Source: Prochlorococcus sp. AG-402-N21 (GTDB lineage Bacteria; Cyanobacteriota; Cyanobacteriia; PCC-6307; Cyanobiaceae). Taken from it: a stretch of DNA of 64,000 bases. The stretch is taken from NCBI GenBank assembly GCA_003216435.1, contig QCIW01000001.1, forward strand, positions 62,001-126,000, given 5' to 3'. Under the pieces are notes generated by a model. It did not search any database. It was given only the letters and a program-made list of their open reading frames with translations, and was not told the origin of the DNA. The position numbers and the translations under genes were made by a program. Position 1 is the stretch's first letter. Each line of letters begins with the position of its first letter. Positions 32,701 to 41,765 of the stretch are shown piece after piece.

Positions 32701-33731
32701 TGGCCATATTATTAATGAAAAAAATTAATAAATTAATAAATAATGTCAAACGAACTATGTTTACAAGTTCATTAGACACTTTCATAAGTTTATTTATTAC
32801 ATCAATTTTATTTGTTTGTACAGTAAAGTTATCAAAATGGTTTTTTCTAAAAGCAAATTGGACAGTTGTCGAGGAAAATATTCCTTTATTTTTATTTGGT
32901 GTTTTTCCTGCTGATCAAAGATGGAGACCCAGCTTATGGCTAATAATTCTAATAAGTCTTGTCGTTCTAACTCTTTTCACTCCAAGTTGGTCATTCTTTA
33001 GGAAATTACTTCCGTTTGCATGGATTGCTGTTATACCAATTGGCATTGCACTTCTAGCAGGAGGTATAGGTTTATCTCCAGTAGCAAGTAGATATTGGGG
33101 AGGCTTGACTCTTACAATATTTTTAATGATGTCAAGTCTATTTTTAGCTTTCCCATTTGGAATAATTCTTGCTTTTGGAAGACAAAGTAAATTACAATTA
33201 ATTAAATATTTCTGTTCAATATATATAGAGACATTGAGAGCAATACCTTTAATATCAATTCTGTTTTTTGGCCAGCTATTAATCCCTTTATTTTTACCAG
33301 TAGAAATTGAAATCAATCGTGTATTAAGATCAATTATTGCCTTCACTTTGTTTGTTTCAGCATATATAGCAGAAGATATACGCGGAGGTCTTCAAGCTAT
33401 CCCAAAAAGTCAAATAGAAGCAGCAAAATCTCTTGGATTTAATACTTTTCAGATTACTAGGTTCATACTTCTTCCTCAGGTACTACAAATAGCATTACCT
33501 GCTCTAACAAATCAAGCAGTAGGACTGCTCCAAAATACATCTTTAATGTCAATCTTAGGCTTAGTAGAATTACTTGGGATTAGCAGAAGTCTTCTTGCAA
33601 ATCCTAAATTTATTGGTCAATACATGGAAGTATATGTATGGCTTGCTGCTATCTATTGGTTTATATGCACGATTATGGCTCTTGTCGCTCAGAATATCGA
33701 GCGGAAAACAACTTTAGTAAAACTAATTTAA
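32700..33731 (+). CDS. Amino-acid ABC transporter permease 2, 343 aa
   Basis: This is the second membrane subunit (AapM/NatH-like), longer than the first because of an extra N-terminal stretch of about 60 residues before the core. The EAA loop is IEAAKSLGFNTFQITRFIL. The permease core IYIETLRAIPLISILFFGQL and ALPALTNQAVGLLQNTSLMS fit the HisM family. It overlaps the first permease by one base and precedes the ATPase by five. Heterodimer with permease 1 is expected. Confidence 0.9.
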   Translation: MAILLMKKINKLINNVKRTMFTSSLDTFISLFITSILFVCTVKLSKWFFLKANWTVVEENIPLFLFGVFPADQRWRPSLWLIILISLVVLTLFTPSWSFFRKLLPFAWIAVIPIGIALLAGGIGLSPVASRYWGGLTLTIFLMMSSLFLAFPFGIILAFGRQSKLQLIKYFCSIYIETLRAIPLISILFFGQLLIPLFLPVEIEINRVLRSIIAFTLFVSAYIAEDIRGGLQAIPKSQIEAAKSLGFNTFQITRFILLPQVLQIALPALTNQAVGLLQNTSLMSILGLVELLGISRSLLANPKFIGQYMEVYVWLAAIYWFICTIMALVAQNIERKTTLVKLI

Positions 33732-33736
33732 GCTAA

Positions 33737-34483
33737 ATGATAAATCCTATTGTAAGTGCAAATGAATTAGTAAAAACCTATTCAAAGGGATTAATTGCTC
33801 TAAATAATATATCTATGGTCGTAAACAAGAAGGAAGTCCTTGTGGTAATGGGGCCCTCTGGTTCTGGTAAAAGCACTCTAATAAGAACATTTAATGGCCT
33901 TGAAAGTTTTGATTCAGGAGAGCTTGAGGTTGTAGGAATTACGATTGGAACAGATCCAGAGGATCGCAAAGTCCGCGAAATTCGAAAAAGAGTAGGGATG
34001 GTATTCCAGCAATTTAATTTATTTCCACACTTATCAATCCTTGAAAACATCACACTTGCTCCAATACAAGTACAGAGAAAGAATCGTATAGAAGCAGAAG
34101 ATCATGCAATGGAATTACTTTCTCAAATGGGGATAGAAAAACAAGCAAAAAAATATCCTATTCAACTTAGTGGAGGCGAACAGCAAAGGGTAGCTATAGC
34201 AAGATCCTTAGCAGTAAATCCTGAATTACTCTTATTCGATGAACCCACAAGCGCTTTGGATCCCGAGAGAGTAAATGAAGTTTTAGATGCAATGAGAAAA
34301 CTGGCTCAAGATGGGATGACAATGGTTGTAGTAACTCATGAAGTGAGCTTTGCAAAGGAAGTTGCAGACAGAGTAGTTTTCATGGATTCCGGGAAAATAA
34401 TAGAAACATCATCCCCAAATGTGTTTTTTAATAATGCTAAGGAAGAGCGAAGTAGAAAATTTCTTAATCAAATAATTAAGTAG
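33737..34483 (+). CDS. Amino-acid ABC transporter ATP-binding protein, 248 aa
   Basis: This is the energising subunit of the importer (AapP/GlnQ-type, BgtA-like in cyanobacteria). Walker A is GPSGSGKS at residues 39-46, the Q loop is in MVFQQFNLFPHLSILEN, the signature is LSGGEQQRVAIARSLA, Walker B is LLLFDEPTSALD, and the H loop is VVVTHEVSFA. It closes the four-gene operon with the binding protein and two permeases. Amino-acid uptake of this kind is common in marine picocyanobacteria. Confidence 0.93.
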   Translation: MINPIVSANELVKTYSKGLIALNNISMVVNKKEVLVVMGPSGSGKSTLIRTFNGLESFDSGELEVVGITIGTDPEDRKVREIRKRVGMVFQQFNLFPHLSILENITLAPIQVQRKNRIEAEDHAMELLSQMGIEKQAKKYPIQLSGGEQQRVAIARSLAVNPELLLFDEPTSALDPERVNEVLDAMRKLAQDGMTMVVVTHEVSFAKEVADRVVFMDSGKIIETSSPNVFFNNAKEERSRKFLNQIIK

Positions 34484-34555
34484 ATGAAAAGTGAAGAGAG
34501 AACTCTAGATAGCGAGAAAATACTTACCAGGGGGAGGCACTCAAAGCACTTCACA

Positions 34556-34590
34556 CTTCGCAATAAATTGTGTTATATTTCTTTACATCC
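34556..34590 (+). promoter_or_regulatory. Putative light-responsive promoter of the hli operon (HLR1-like)
   Basis: The block CGCAATAAATTGTGTTATAT, then TTCTTTACATCC, is shared with the other hli genes. GTTATATT - TC - TTTACATC (34572-34589) reads as two (G/T)TTACA(T/A)(T/A) repeats two bases apart, each with one mismatch, which is the HLR1 layout bound by RpaB. It lies about 16 bases before the first ATG. Confidence 0.55.
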
Positions 34591-34604
34591 ATCGCTTCCT
34601 CTTT

Positions 34605-34724
34605 ATGGATCGATCAAATTTCTCAGTGCTGGAAAAGGCTTTAGGTAGACCATCAATGATGTTCTTCATGTTCCTTTTTTGCACCTATCTAGTTACTGGT
34701 CAAATTCTTCCAGGTTGGTTCTGA
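34605..34724 (+). CDS. hli: Hli-like single-helix protein, 39 aa (operon gene 1)
   Basis: ATG at 34605 (MDRSNFSVLEKALGRPSMMF), stop TGA at 34722-34724. It has the Hli ending (LVTGQILPGWF), but the chlorophyll-binding core is altered. Where others have E-x-x-NGR-xAMxG, it has EKALGRPSMMF, keeping Glu and Arg but not Asn. This variant Hli type often leads such clusters. Its stop overlaps the next ATG by one base (TGATG). Confidence 0.85.
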   Translation: MDRSNFSVLEKALGRPSMMFFMFLFCTYLVTGQILPGWF

Positions 34725-34867
34725 TGAAAAATTCCCCAATCACCCGTCGTATTGACCCTGACAAAATTACTGCCGAAAAGCTTAATGGGAGGGCAGCTCT
34801 ACTTGGTGTTATTGCTCTTCTAGGTGCTTATTCAACAACAGGACAAATTATTCCTGGATATCTTTAA
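34724..34867 (+). CDS. hli: High-light-inducible protein, 47 aa (operon gene 2)
   Basis: The ATG at 34724 overlaps the preceding stop by one base. A 17-residue polar N-terminus (MKNSPITRRIDPDKITA) precedes the intact motif EKLNGRAALLGV, then IALLGAYSTTGQIIPGYL. It is predicted to sit in the thylakoid membrane and bind chlorophyll as a homo- or heterodimer with the other Hli proteins here. Confidence 0.93.
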   Translation: MKNSPITRRIDPDKITAEKLNGRAALLGVIALLGAYSTTGQIIPGYL

Positions 34868-34893
34868 ATTTAAAACTTTAAAAACTATTTATC

Positions 34894-35001
34894 ATGACTC
34901 CTGAAGCTGAAAGATTTAATGGCTGGGCCGCAATGATTGGCTTCCTTGCTGCATTTGGTTCTTATGCCACAACAGGGCAAATTATACCTGGTATTTTTTA
35001 A
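34894..35001 (+). CDS. hli: High-light-inducible protein, 35 aa (operon gene 3)
   Basis: ATG at 34894 (MTPEAERFNGWAAMIGFLAA). The core has the Glu and Asn but Trp replaces the usual Arg after NG (NGW for NGR). This substitution changes a residue that pairs across the helix dimer, so it may prefer a hetero-partner; that is inference. It ends TGQIIPGIF. The next gene overlaps it by one base. Confidence 0.92.
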   Translation: MTPEAERFNGWAAMIGFLAAFGSYATTGQIIPGIF

Positions 35002-35120
35002 TGGAAAATACTTTCTGGAATGTAGCCGAAAAAACTAATGGAAGGCTTGCAATGATTGGCTTATTTGCACTAGTAATCAACTATGGCTTTTTCGGTTGGG
35101 TTATACCTGGGATTCTCTAG
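35001..35120 (+). CDS. hli: High-light-inducible protein, 39 aa (operon gene 4)
   Basis: The ATG overlaps the previous TAA by one base (TAATG). The product has an aromatic N-terminus (MENTFWNVAEKTNGRLAMIG) with an intact NGR motif. The ending is divergent (NYGFFGWVIPGIL), lacking the TGQ found in the others. The stop TAG is at 35118-35120. It closes the four-gene cluster. Confidence 0.92.
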   Translation: MENTFWNVAEKTNGRLAMIGLFALVINYGFFGWVIPGIL

Positions 35121-35215
35121 GGGTACACCCTCTAACCTAAAAAGTTGGAGATTATCTAAGCTTTTTGAGAAGTTACTAATTAAAGCTAAAATTTTAACCT
35201 TAAGACAAAAATAAG

Positions 35216-35908
35216 TTATAAGTTTATTGATTCATAAGGAATATTTAATAATCTACTATTCCTCATTGTAACCAGGTAAGTGCTCCTATTATCTCCAAAA
35301 TTCAAACTGCAAAAAGGCTTTCCATTCTTAAGATGTAATGCAGAACTACCCTGAATTCCTATACATGAATTGATAGTTCCTTCTTTAATTAAATTCTCAA
35401 CATAGGGCCTTCGAGAAGCCTCTTCATCATAATGAGGACAAGATATACCATTAACAAAATTTAAACAGTTAAGAATAGACAAATTATTTTTATAAGAATC
35501 TGTAATACCTTTCTCAAACCAACATATTGCTCCAGCACTTACCCCACTCATCACTTTCCCCGAATTATAAGCCTTTTTCAAAATCAAATCAAAGCCCCAT
35601 TCCTTCCAAACTGCAAGCATACTTTTAGTATTACCTCCTCCTACATAAATAACATCCTGAGTATGAATCTGCTCTTCTAAATCTATAGTTCTTTTAAAAA
35701 AATCTATATGACTTGGGTTACACTGAAGTTTAGAAAATGACTTATAAAAATTTAATTTGTAAATATCATTATCGCCAGTTGCAGTTGGTATAAAGCATAT
35801 ATTTGGCTTTTCTGATTTAGAAAGATTGAGTATATATTTCTCAATCTTTAAATTCTCTGCTGACCTTCCAAATCCTCCACCTCCAATTGCTACAATGTTT
35901 TTATCCAT
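35216..35908 (-). CDS. Peptidase S51 family (dipeptidase E-like), 230 aa
   Basis: S51 serine peptidases include dipeptidase E (Asp-X) and cyanophycinase. The nucleophile Ser is in GVSAGAICWF near residue 125, the GGGN loop in YVGGGNTKSML, and the N-terminus IVAIGGGGFG is typical. Length 230 fits dipeptidase E rather than cyanophycinase. It may recycle Asp dipeptides; there is no cyanophycin synthetase in the window. Minus strand, ATG start. Confidence 0.85.
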   Translation of the reverse strand: MDKNIVAIGGGGFGRSAENLKIEKYILNLSKSEKPNICFIPTATGDNDIYKLNFYKSFSKLQCNPSHIDFFKRTIDLEEQIHTQDVIYVGGGNTKSMLAVWKEWGFDLILKKAYNSGKVMSGVSAGAICWFEKGITDSYKNNLSILNCLNFVNGISCPHYDEEASRRPYVENLIKEGTINSCIGIQGSSALHLKNGKPFCSLNFGDNRSTYLVTMRNSRLLNIPYESINL

Positions 35909-36104
35909 AATTTACTAGTTTTTAATTAAATTCATAATAAAACATCACCTTAATTAAAAACTCTTGATCATCCAAAAAATAATCTATTATATATTAGACA
36001 AATTACCGATCAAGTTTAGTATTTGCAATATATTTACCCATATTTTTGAAGGTTAGACAAGCTACTTATATCTAAACTTTAAAAGCGTTGCTGCGACTAG
36101 TATA

Positions 36105-37196
36105 TTAAACATTAAATAAGAACTCCATAATATCTCCTTCTTTAACAAGATATTCTTTCCCTTCACTTCTCAACCAGCCCTTATTTTTTGCTTCCACCAA
36201 AGAACCTGCAAGAATAAATTTTTCATAATCTATTGTTTGAGCTCTTATAAATCCTCTTTCGAAATCTGTGTGAATAACACCCGCGGCTTGTGGTGCAGTT
36301 TGTCCTGCTTTAATTGTCCATGCTCTTGTTTCTTTCTCTCCAGTCGTAAAGTAAGTTCTTAACCCTAATAATTTATATGTTGCTTTAATCAAAGTTTCCA
36401 ATCCTGCTTCTTTAATACCTAAGCCTTCTAAATAATCTATTCTCTCCAAATCACCTAATTCTACCAACTCTGATTCGACTTGTGCTGAAATTCTTATTAT
36501 TTCAGAGGATTCTTTAGCTGCTATTTTTGCCACCTCGTCTGAGTAATTATTACCTTTACATAAATCTTCTTCACTTAAGTTAGTTGCATAAATGATTGGT
36601 TTATTAGTTAATAATCCAAGAGGTTTAATCAAGTCATACTCTTCAATACTTAAATTTATATTCTTTGCCATACCCCCTTTCTCAATTTCTAAATATAATT
36701 TTTCCAATACCGAGTCTTCCAAAAGAGATTCGTCATTTGTTCTCAAACTTTTTTTTAATCTATCTCGCCTTTTTTCTATTTGAGCCAAATCTGATAATCC
36801 TAATTCTAAGTTAATGATTTCAATATCTCTTATTGGTTCTACAGATCCCGAGACATGAATCACATCTGGATCTTCAAAACATCGCACAACATGGACAATT
36901 GCATCAACTTCTCGAATATTTGCTAAAAATTTATTTCCCAACCCTTCGCCTTGACTTGCACCTTCCACTAAGCCCGCAATGTCTACAAATTCTATTCTTG
37001 TAGGAATTATTTCTTTACTTGAGCTGATATCTCCTAATATCTTTAATCGTTGATCAGGCACAGTCACTGAACCAACGTTTGGCTCAATGGTACAAAAAGG
37101 GAAATTAGCAGCTTGAGCTTGGGCATTCGCTACAAGAGCATTAAAAAGAGTTGATTTACCAACGTTTGGAAGACCTACGATTCCAGCCTTAAGCAT
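36105..37196 (-). CDS. ychF: YchF/OLA1 redox-regulated ATPase, 363 aa
   Basis: YchF is a universally conserved Obg-family P-loop protein that hydrolyses ATP and associates with ribosomes and the proteasome or stress responses. The N-terminal G1 is GLPNVGKST (residues 8-16), with G3 in [19 protein letters not shown]. The C-terminal TGS/DUF933 domain is marked by [20 protein letters not shown] and [13 protein letters not shown]. It is a housekeeping gene, diverging from the adaptor gene at 37341. Confidence 0.96.
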   Translation of the reverse strand: MLKAGIVGLPNVGKSTLFNALVANAQAQAANFPFCTIEPNVGSVTVPDQRLKILGDISSSKEIIPTRIEFVDIAGLVEGASQGEGLGNKFLANIREVDAIVHVVRCFEDPDVIHVSGSVEPIRDIEIINLELGLSDLAQIEKRRDRLKKSLRTNDESLLEDSVLEKLYLEIEKGGMAKNINLSIEEYDLIKPLGLLTNKPIIYATNLSEEDLCKGNNYSDEVAKIAAKESSEIIRISAQVESELVELGDLERIDYLEGLGIKEAGLETLIKATYKLLGLRTYFTTGEKETRAWTIKAGQTAPQAAGVIHTDFERGFIRAQTIDYEKFILAGSLVEAKNKGWLRSEGKEYLVKEGDIMEFLFNV

Positions 37197-37340
37197 CTTT
37201 GAAATTAATTCTCGTATAATGGAGCAAATACTTTTTCAATTCTCGAAAAACGAAAATAAAATCAAGATTGCTCCTTCTACTTGCAAGAATAAAACATCTC
37301 ACTAAAACCGCTCCCAAAATTTGTTTATCCCAGTAAGAAA

Positions 37341-38420
37341 ATGATTTTCAATTCTAAACTGAAGAAGAGAAAACTAATAAGCTTCTCTGCAGTATTTCTT
37401 GTCCTAGCAGGTGGGTTGGTTTGGAAACTAGAAGTCAACCAAAATAAAAAAAAAGATTTAAGCAGCTTCACAACATTTGCTGAGAGTGGTTCACTTCCTG
37501 GCTTAATAACCGTCAGCGGCGAACTAGCCTCAGAAAAAAGTGTCAATATAAGTCCTAATAAACAAGGCATTTTATTAGAAATATATGTTGATTCAGGAGA
37601 CAAAGTTATTAAGGGTCAGTTAATTGCAAAAATGAGAAATAATGACATTTTATATCGCTTAAATGAGTTGAGAGCTGATTATGAGAAGAATGAAGCTAAC
37701 TACAATCGTAGAAAATCTCTTTATAAAGAAGGAGCAATTAGTAGGGAAAGCTATGAGCAATATAAAAATCTATTTATAACAAGTGAAGCTCGCCTTAAGC
37801 AATTAGAAATAGAAAAAAATGAGCTTAAAATATTAGCCCCATTCGAAGGAATTATTACTAATCGGTTCGCAGTCCCAGGGTCTTTTGTCACTCCAACAAC
37901 AGCAGCGAGGACATCTACAGAAGGAGGTGGTTCAAGCAGTTCAATTGTGGAACTTTCTCAAGGGCTCGAAATTATTGCAAAAGTTCCAGAAAGCGATATC
38001 GGAAGAATTGCACTTGGTCAGGATGCCGACATTAGAGTAGATGCTTTCCCAGACAAACGTTTCAAAGCAACTGTCAAAGAAATTTCACCAAGAGCAATCA
38101 GAAATAATAATGTCACCTCATTTGAAGTGACATTGTCACTTATCTCTACACAAACTCCTTTAAGAATTGGAATGACAGCTGATATTGAATTTAAAACTGG
38201 AAAAACCTCTATAAACACTTTGGTTCCAACAGTGGCCATTGTCACAAGGAATGGCGTCCCTGGCTTACTTTTGGTTGGAGAGAAGAATCAACCCGAATTT
38301 ACAAAAATAGAACTCGGGCCAAGTAGCGGAAGTCAAACATCAGTCCTTAAAGGTGTAAACCCTGGCGATCAAATATTTATTGATCTGCCACCATGGGCTA
38401 AACAACGCAAAAAACAATAA
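37341..38420 (+). CDS. HlyD/RND periplasmic adaptor protein, 359 aa
   Basis: This membrane fusion protein joins an inner-membrane pump to an outer-membrane channel. An N-terminal helix (LISFSAVFLVLAGGLVWKLE) anchors it. The biotinyl-lipoyl-like motif appears as NKQGILLEIYVDSGDKVIKG, then a coiled-coil hairpin (YNRRKSLYKEGAISRESYEQ), then beta-barrel segments (PESDIGRIALGQDADIRVDA). The pump itself is not in the window. polA follows 21 bases downstream, an unusual pairing. Confidence 0.88.
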   Translation: MIFNSKLKKRKLISFSAVFLVLAGGLVWKLEVNQNKKKDLSSFTTFAESGSLPGLITVSGELASEKSVNISPNKQGILLEIYVDSGDKVIKGQLIAKMRNNDILYRLNELRADYEKNEANYNRRKSLYKEGAISRESYEQYKNLFITSEARLKQLEIEKNELKILAPFEGIITNRFAVPGSFVTPTTAARTSTEGGGSSSSIVELSQGLEIIAKVPESDIGRIALGQDADIRVDAFPDKRFKATVKEISPRAIRNNNVTSFEVTLSLISTQTPLRIGMTADIEFKTGKTSINTLVPTVAIVTRNGVPGLLLVGEKNQPEFTKIELGPSSGSQTSVLKGVNPGDQIFIDLPPWAKQRKKQ

Positions 38421-38441
38421 AACTGGGACTCCCGATTTTCA

Positions 38442-41351
38442 ATGTCAGAAGAATCTAAAAAACCGATTTTGCTTCTTGTCGATGGTCATTCTTTGGCCTT
38501 TAGAAGCTTTTATGCTCTCAGCAAAGGTGGAGAAGGTGGTCTGGCTACTAAGGAAGGCATCCCAACAAGCGTTACATATGGGTTTTTAAAAAGTCTTTTA
38601 GATAATTGCAAAGCGCTTGGACCTCAAGGAATAACTATTGCATTTGATACTGCTGAACCAACATTTCGCCATAAAGCAGATCCAAATTACAAAGCAAATA
38701 GAGATGTGGCACCTGAGATTTTTTTTCAAGATCTCGCGCAGCTTCAAAAAATCCTTAAAAAGGACCTAAATATTTCTATATGCACAGCACCAGGATATGA
38801 AGCAGATGATGTACTTGGTACATTAGCGAATCAAAGTTATAAAGAAGGATGGAAAGTCCGCATTCTAACTGGTGATAGAGATCTTTTTCAATTGGTTGAT
38901 GACGATAAAGATATAGCAGTGATGTATATGGGAGGGGGGCCATATTCCAGAAGCGGAAGTCCTCTGCTCATAAATGAATCAGCTGTTAATGAAAAACTAG
39001 GAGTCAATCCAGAAAAAGTTGTTGATTTAAAAGCATTAACTGGAGACAGTTCAGATAACATTCCAGGAGTAAAAGGTGTTGGTCCAAAAACAGCAATTAA
39101 TTTATTAAAAGAGAATGGGGATTTAGACGGGATTTATTCTTCTTTATCAGAACTAGAAAAGAAAGGAGACAAAGCAACAAAAGGGTGCTTAAAAGGTGCT
39201 CTTAAGGTAAAATTAAAGAATGATAAAGACAATGCGTACCTTTCCAGAGAACTTGCAAAAATAATTTTAGAAGTCCCCATAGATGAAAAACCCAAAAGTA
39301 AACTAATAGAAATCAACGTTGAAAGATTAAAGAAATCTCTTCTAGATCTTGAATTAAATAGTCTAGTTAGACAAATACCATTATTTGAAGCAACATTTTC
39401 AGCAGAGGGATTCCAAAGTAGTATTCAATCTCAAAAAGCTACTAAAACAGAAACTAACATACCTAAAATAGATCCAAAAATAATAAATAAGTTATCTGAT
39501 TTAAATTCCCTCTTACAAAAGCTAATGACATTTAAGGCATTAGATATGCCAGTAGCAATTGACACAGAGACAACAAGTTTAAATCCATTCCAAGCAGAGC
39601 TCGTGGGTATTGGTTTTTGCTGGGGTTTAATGGAAAAAGATATGGCATATATCCCAATTGGACATAAAAGTGAAGATGGCCTTTTAAGTCCTGAAATCAA
39701 AAGTCAATTAAAGTTAGACATAGTTATAAATACATTATCAGATTGGTTAAACAGCAATAATCATCCAAAAGTACTTCAAAATGCAAAATACGACAGATTA
39801 ATTCTGCTTCGACATGGAATTAATCTTCAAGGAGTAGTAATGGATACCTTACTAGCAGATTATATACTTGATGCAAACTCAAAACATAGTTTAGAAGAAA
39901 TTTCAAATAGAGAGTTTGGTTTTACACCAAAAAAGTTTAACGAAGTTGTGAGCAAAGGTAAAAACTTCTCAGACGTATCTATAAAAGAAGCCAGTCAATA
40001 TTGTGGCATGGATGTTTATTTAACAAAACGTATATACATACTCTTAAAGAAAAAACTTCAAGAAAGAGGATCTGAACTCTTAAACCTCTTAGAAAAGGTA
40101 GAACAACCACTAGAGAAAGTACTTTCTTATATGGAAATTACAGGTATAAGAATAGACACTTCTTACCTGAAAGAGTTATCCAAAGAACTAAAAATTAATC
40201 TTAATTCTTTAGAGTCTGATATTTATAAGCAAGCAGGAATAATATTTAATGTAAACTCTCCAAAACAATTAGCTGAACTATTATTTAATAAATTAGGACT
40301 TGATAAAAAAAAGTCAAGGAAAACAAAAACGGGTTGGAGTACAGATGCAGCTGTTTTAGAGAAATTGAGCTCTGATCATAAGATCATTCCTCAACTAATA
40401 GAACATAGAACTATAAGTAAACTTGTTAGTACATATGTCGATGCACTACCTCAACTAATTGAATCAGAAACTCTTAGAGTACATACAGATTTCAACCAAG
40501 CGGTAACAGCAACGGGAAGACTAAGTAGTAGTAACCCAAACTTGCAAAATATCCCAATTCGCACTGAGTTCAGCAGAAGGATAAGGAAAGCCTTTCTGCC
40601 CAAAGAAAATTGGAAATTACTTAGCGCTGATTATTCCCAAATTGAGCTTAGAATTCTTGCGCATCTTTCCCAAGAAGAGATCCTTCAAAATGCATTTAAA
40701 GAACAAATTGATATTCACACTTTCACCGCCAAACTATTACTAGAAAAAGATTCAATCAATTCAGAAGAGAGACGCTTAGGAAAAACAATAAACTTTGGAG
40801 TCATCTATGGAATGGGAGTACAACGTTTTGCTCGTTCTACAGGGAGGTCACAAGAAGAAGCTAAGGTTTTCCTTTTGCGCTACAAACAAAGATATCCAAA
40901 TGTATTTAATTTCTTAGAAAATCAAGAGAAGTTGGCCTTGACTAGAGGTTATGTATCCACCTTATTAGGAAGAAGACGCTACTTTCACTTTGATAAAAAT
41001 GGATTAGGGAGACTAAAAGGGAGAAAAATCGAAGATATAGATCTAAAAGCTGCCCGCAGAGCAGGAATAGAAGCTCAGCAGCTTAGGGCAGCTGCCAATG
41101 CACCAATCCAAGGTTCAAGTGCTGACATTATTAAAGTCGCTATGGTACAACTTGATCAGAAATTAAAAGAAAATTCCTTGCCTGCAAATCTGTTGCTGCA
41201 AGTTCATGATGAACTAGTACTCGAAGTTCATCCAGATGCGCTGAATGATGTAAAAAAAATAGTAGTAACTACAATGGAAAACGCTTTAAAACTTACTGTT
41301 CCTCTTCTTGTAGATACTGGTATTGGAGATAATTGGATGGATTGCAAATAA
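38442..41351 (+). CDS. polA: DNA polymerase I, 969 aa
   Basis: This enzyme fills gaps, removes RNA primers and repairs DNA. The 5'-nuclease domain starts ILLLVDGHSLAFRSFYALSK and includes AFDTAEPTFRHKAD. The 3'-5' exonuclease looks intact: Asp-Thr-Glu in AIDTETTSLN (374-376), N-AKYD in motif II, YCGMD in motif III. Polymerase motif A (LSADYSQIELRILAH) is near 728, B includes KTINFGVIYGM, and C is QVHDELVLEVH near 920. Length is full. ATG start. Confidence 0.97.
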   Translation: MSEESKKPILLLVDGHSLAFRSFYALSKGGEGGLATKEGIPTSVTYGFLKSLLDNCKALGPQGITIAFDTAEPTFRHKADPNYKANRDVAPEIFFQDLAQLQKILKKDLNISICTAPGYEADDVLGTLANQSYKEGWKVRILTGDRDLFQLVDDDKDIAVMYMGGGPYSRSGSPLLINESAVNEKLGVNPEKVVDLKALTGDSSDNIPGVKGVGPKTAINLLKENGDLDGIYSSLSELEKKGDKATKGCLKGALKVKLKNDKDNAYLSRELAKIILEVPIDEKPKSKLIEINVERLKKSLLDLELNSLVRQIPLFEATFSAEGFQSSIQSQKATKTETNIPKIDPKIINKLSDLNSLLQKLMTFKALDMPVAIDTETTSLNPFQAELVGIGFCWGLMEKDMAYIPIGHKSEDGLLSPEIKSQLKLDIVINTLSDWLNSNNHPKVLQNAKYDRLILLRHGINLQGVVMDTLLADYILDANSKHSLEEISNREFGFTPKKFNEVVSKGKNFSDVSIKEASQYCGMDVYLTKRIYILLKKKLQERGSELLNLLEKVEQPLEKVLSYMEITGIRIDTSYLKELSKELKINLNSLESDIYKQAGIIFNVNSPKQLAELLFNKLGLDKKKSRKTKTGWSTDAAVLEKLSSDHKIIPQLIEHRTISKLVSTYVDALPQLIESETLRVHTDFNQAVTATGRLSSSNPNLQNIPIRTEFSRRIRKAFLPKENWKLLSADYSQIELRILAHLSQEEILQNAFKEQIDIHTFTAKLLLEKDSINSEERRLGKTINFGVIYGMGVQRFARSTGRSQEEAKVFLLRYKQRYPNVFNFLENQEKLALTRGYVSTLLGRRRYFHFDKNGLGRLKGRKIEDIDLKAARRAGIEAQQLRAAANAPIQGSSADIIKVAMVQLDQKLKENSLPANLLLQVHDELVLEVHPDALNDVKKIVVTTMENALKLTVPLLVDTGIGDNWMDCK

Positions 41352-41394
41352 TAATGGTAGTTTTAATTTCTTAAGCTTATTAAGCTCATAATTC

Positions 41395-41574
41395 TCATGA
41401 ATTTTCAGTTATCCATTCTTTAATTATTGAATCAGCATCCTTTAATTTATTTTCAACGCGAAGTCTCTGTATTTGCTTGATGATTGAAAAATTCATACAA
41501 ATTGCAATTGGAATAGCTTTTAATGAAGAAAATTCCTTTGGATCAAGCTCAGAGTAATCTGTTTTTCCTTTCAT
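41395..41574 (-). CDS. Small hypothetical protein, 59 aa
   Basis: ATG at 41572-41574, TGA at 41395-41397. The sequence MKGKTDYSELDPKEFSSLKA, then a helical C-terminal half rich in Lys/Arg (IIKQIQRLRVENKLKDADS), suggests a small soluble protein with one Cys-Met pair (ICMNF). It converges with polA, with 43 bases between stops. No family recognised. Confidence 0.6.
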   Translation of the reverse strand: MKGKTDYSELDPKEFSSLKAIPIAICMNFSIIKQIQRLRVENKLKDADSIIKEWITENS

Positions 41575-41765
41575 GTGACTAAAAAGAAGAGTTAATTTTC
41601 GCAGATAGCTAATTGATGTTGATTTTGCATGCTTGTGATAAAACTAAGAATAATACAAAAGAGGCCTTTTAAAGAGGCAATAGCAGAAATAGTCCACTCA
41701 AAATTAAGATTAATAGGAATTTCTACTTGGTTTTCAGTGAATTGAAGTCACAATCTTGAAAAAAC

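Noticed and set aside
34484-34648. ORF starting right after the ABC ATPase stop
   Set aside because: It overlaps the hli promoter block and the first hli gene in another frame and has no protein features.
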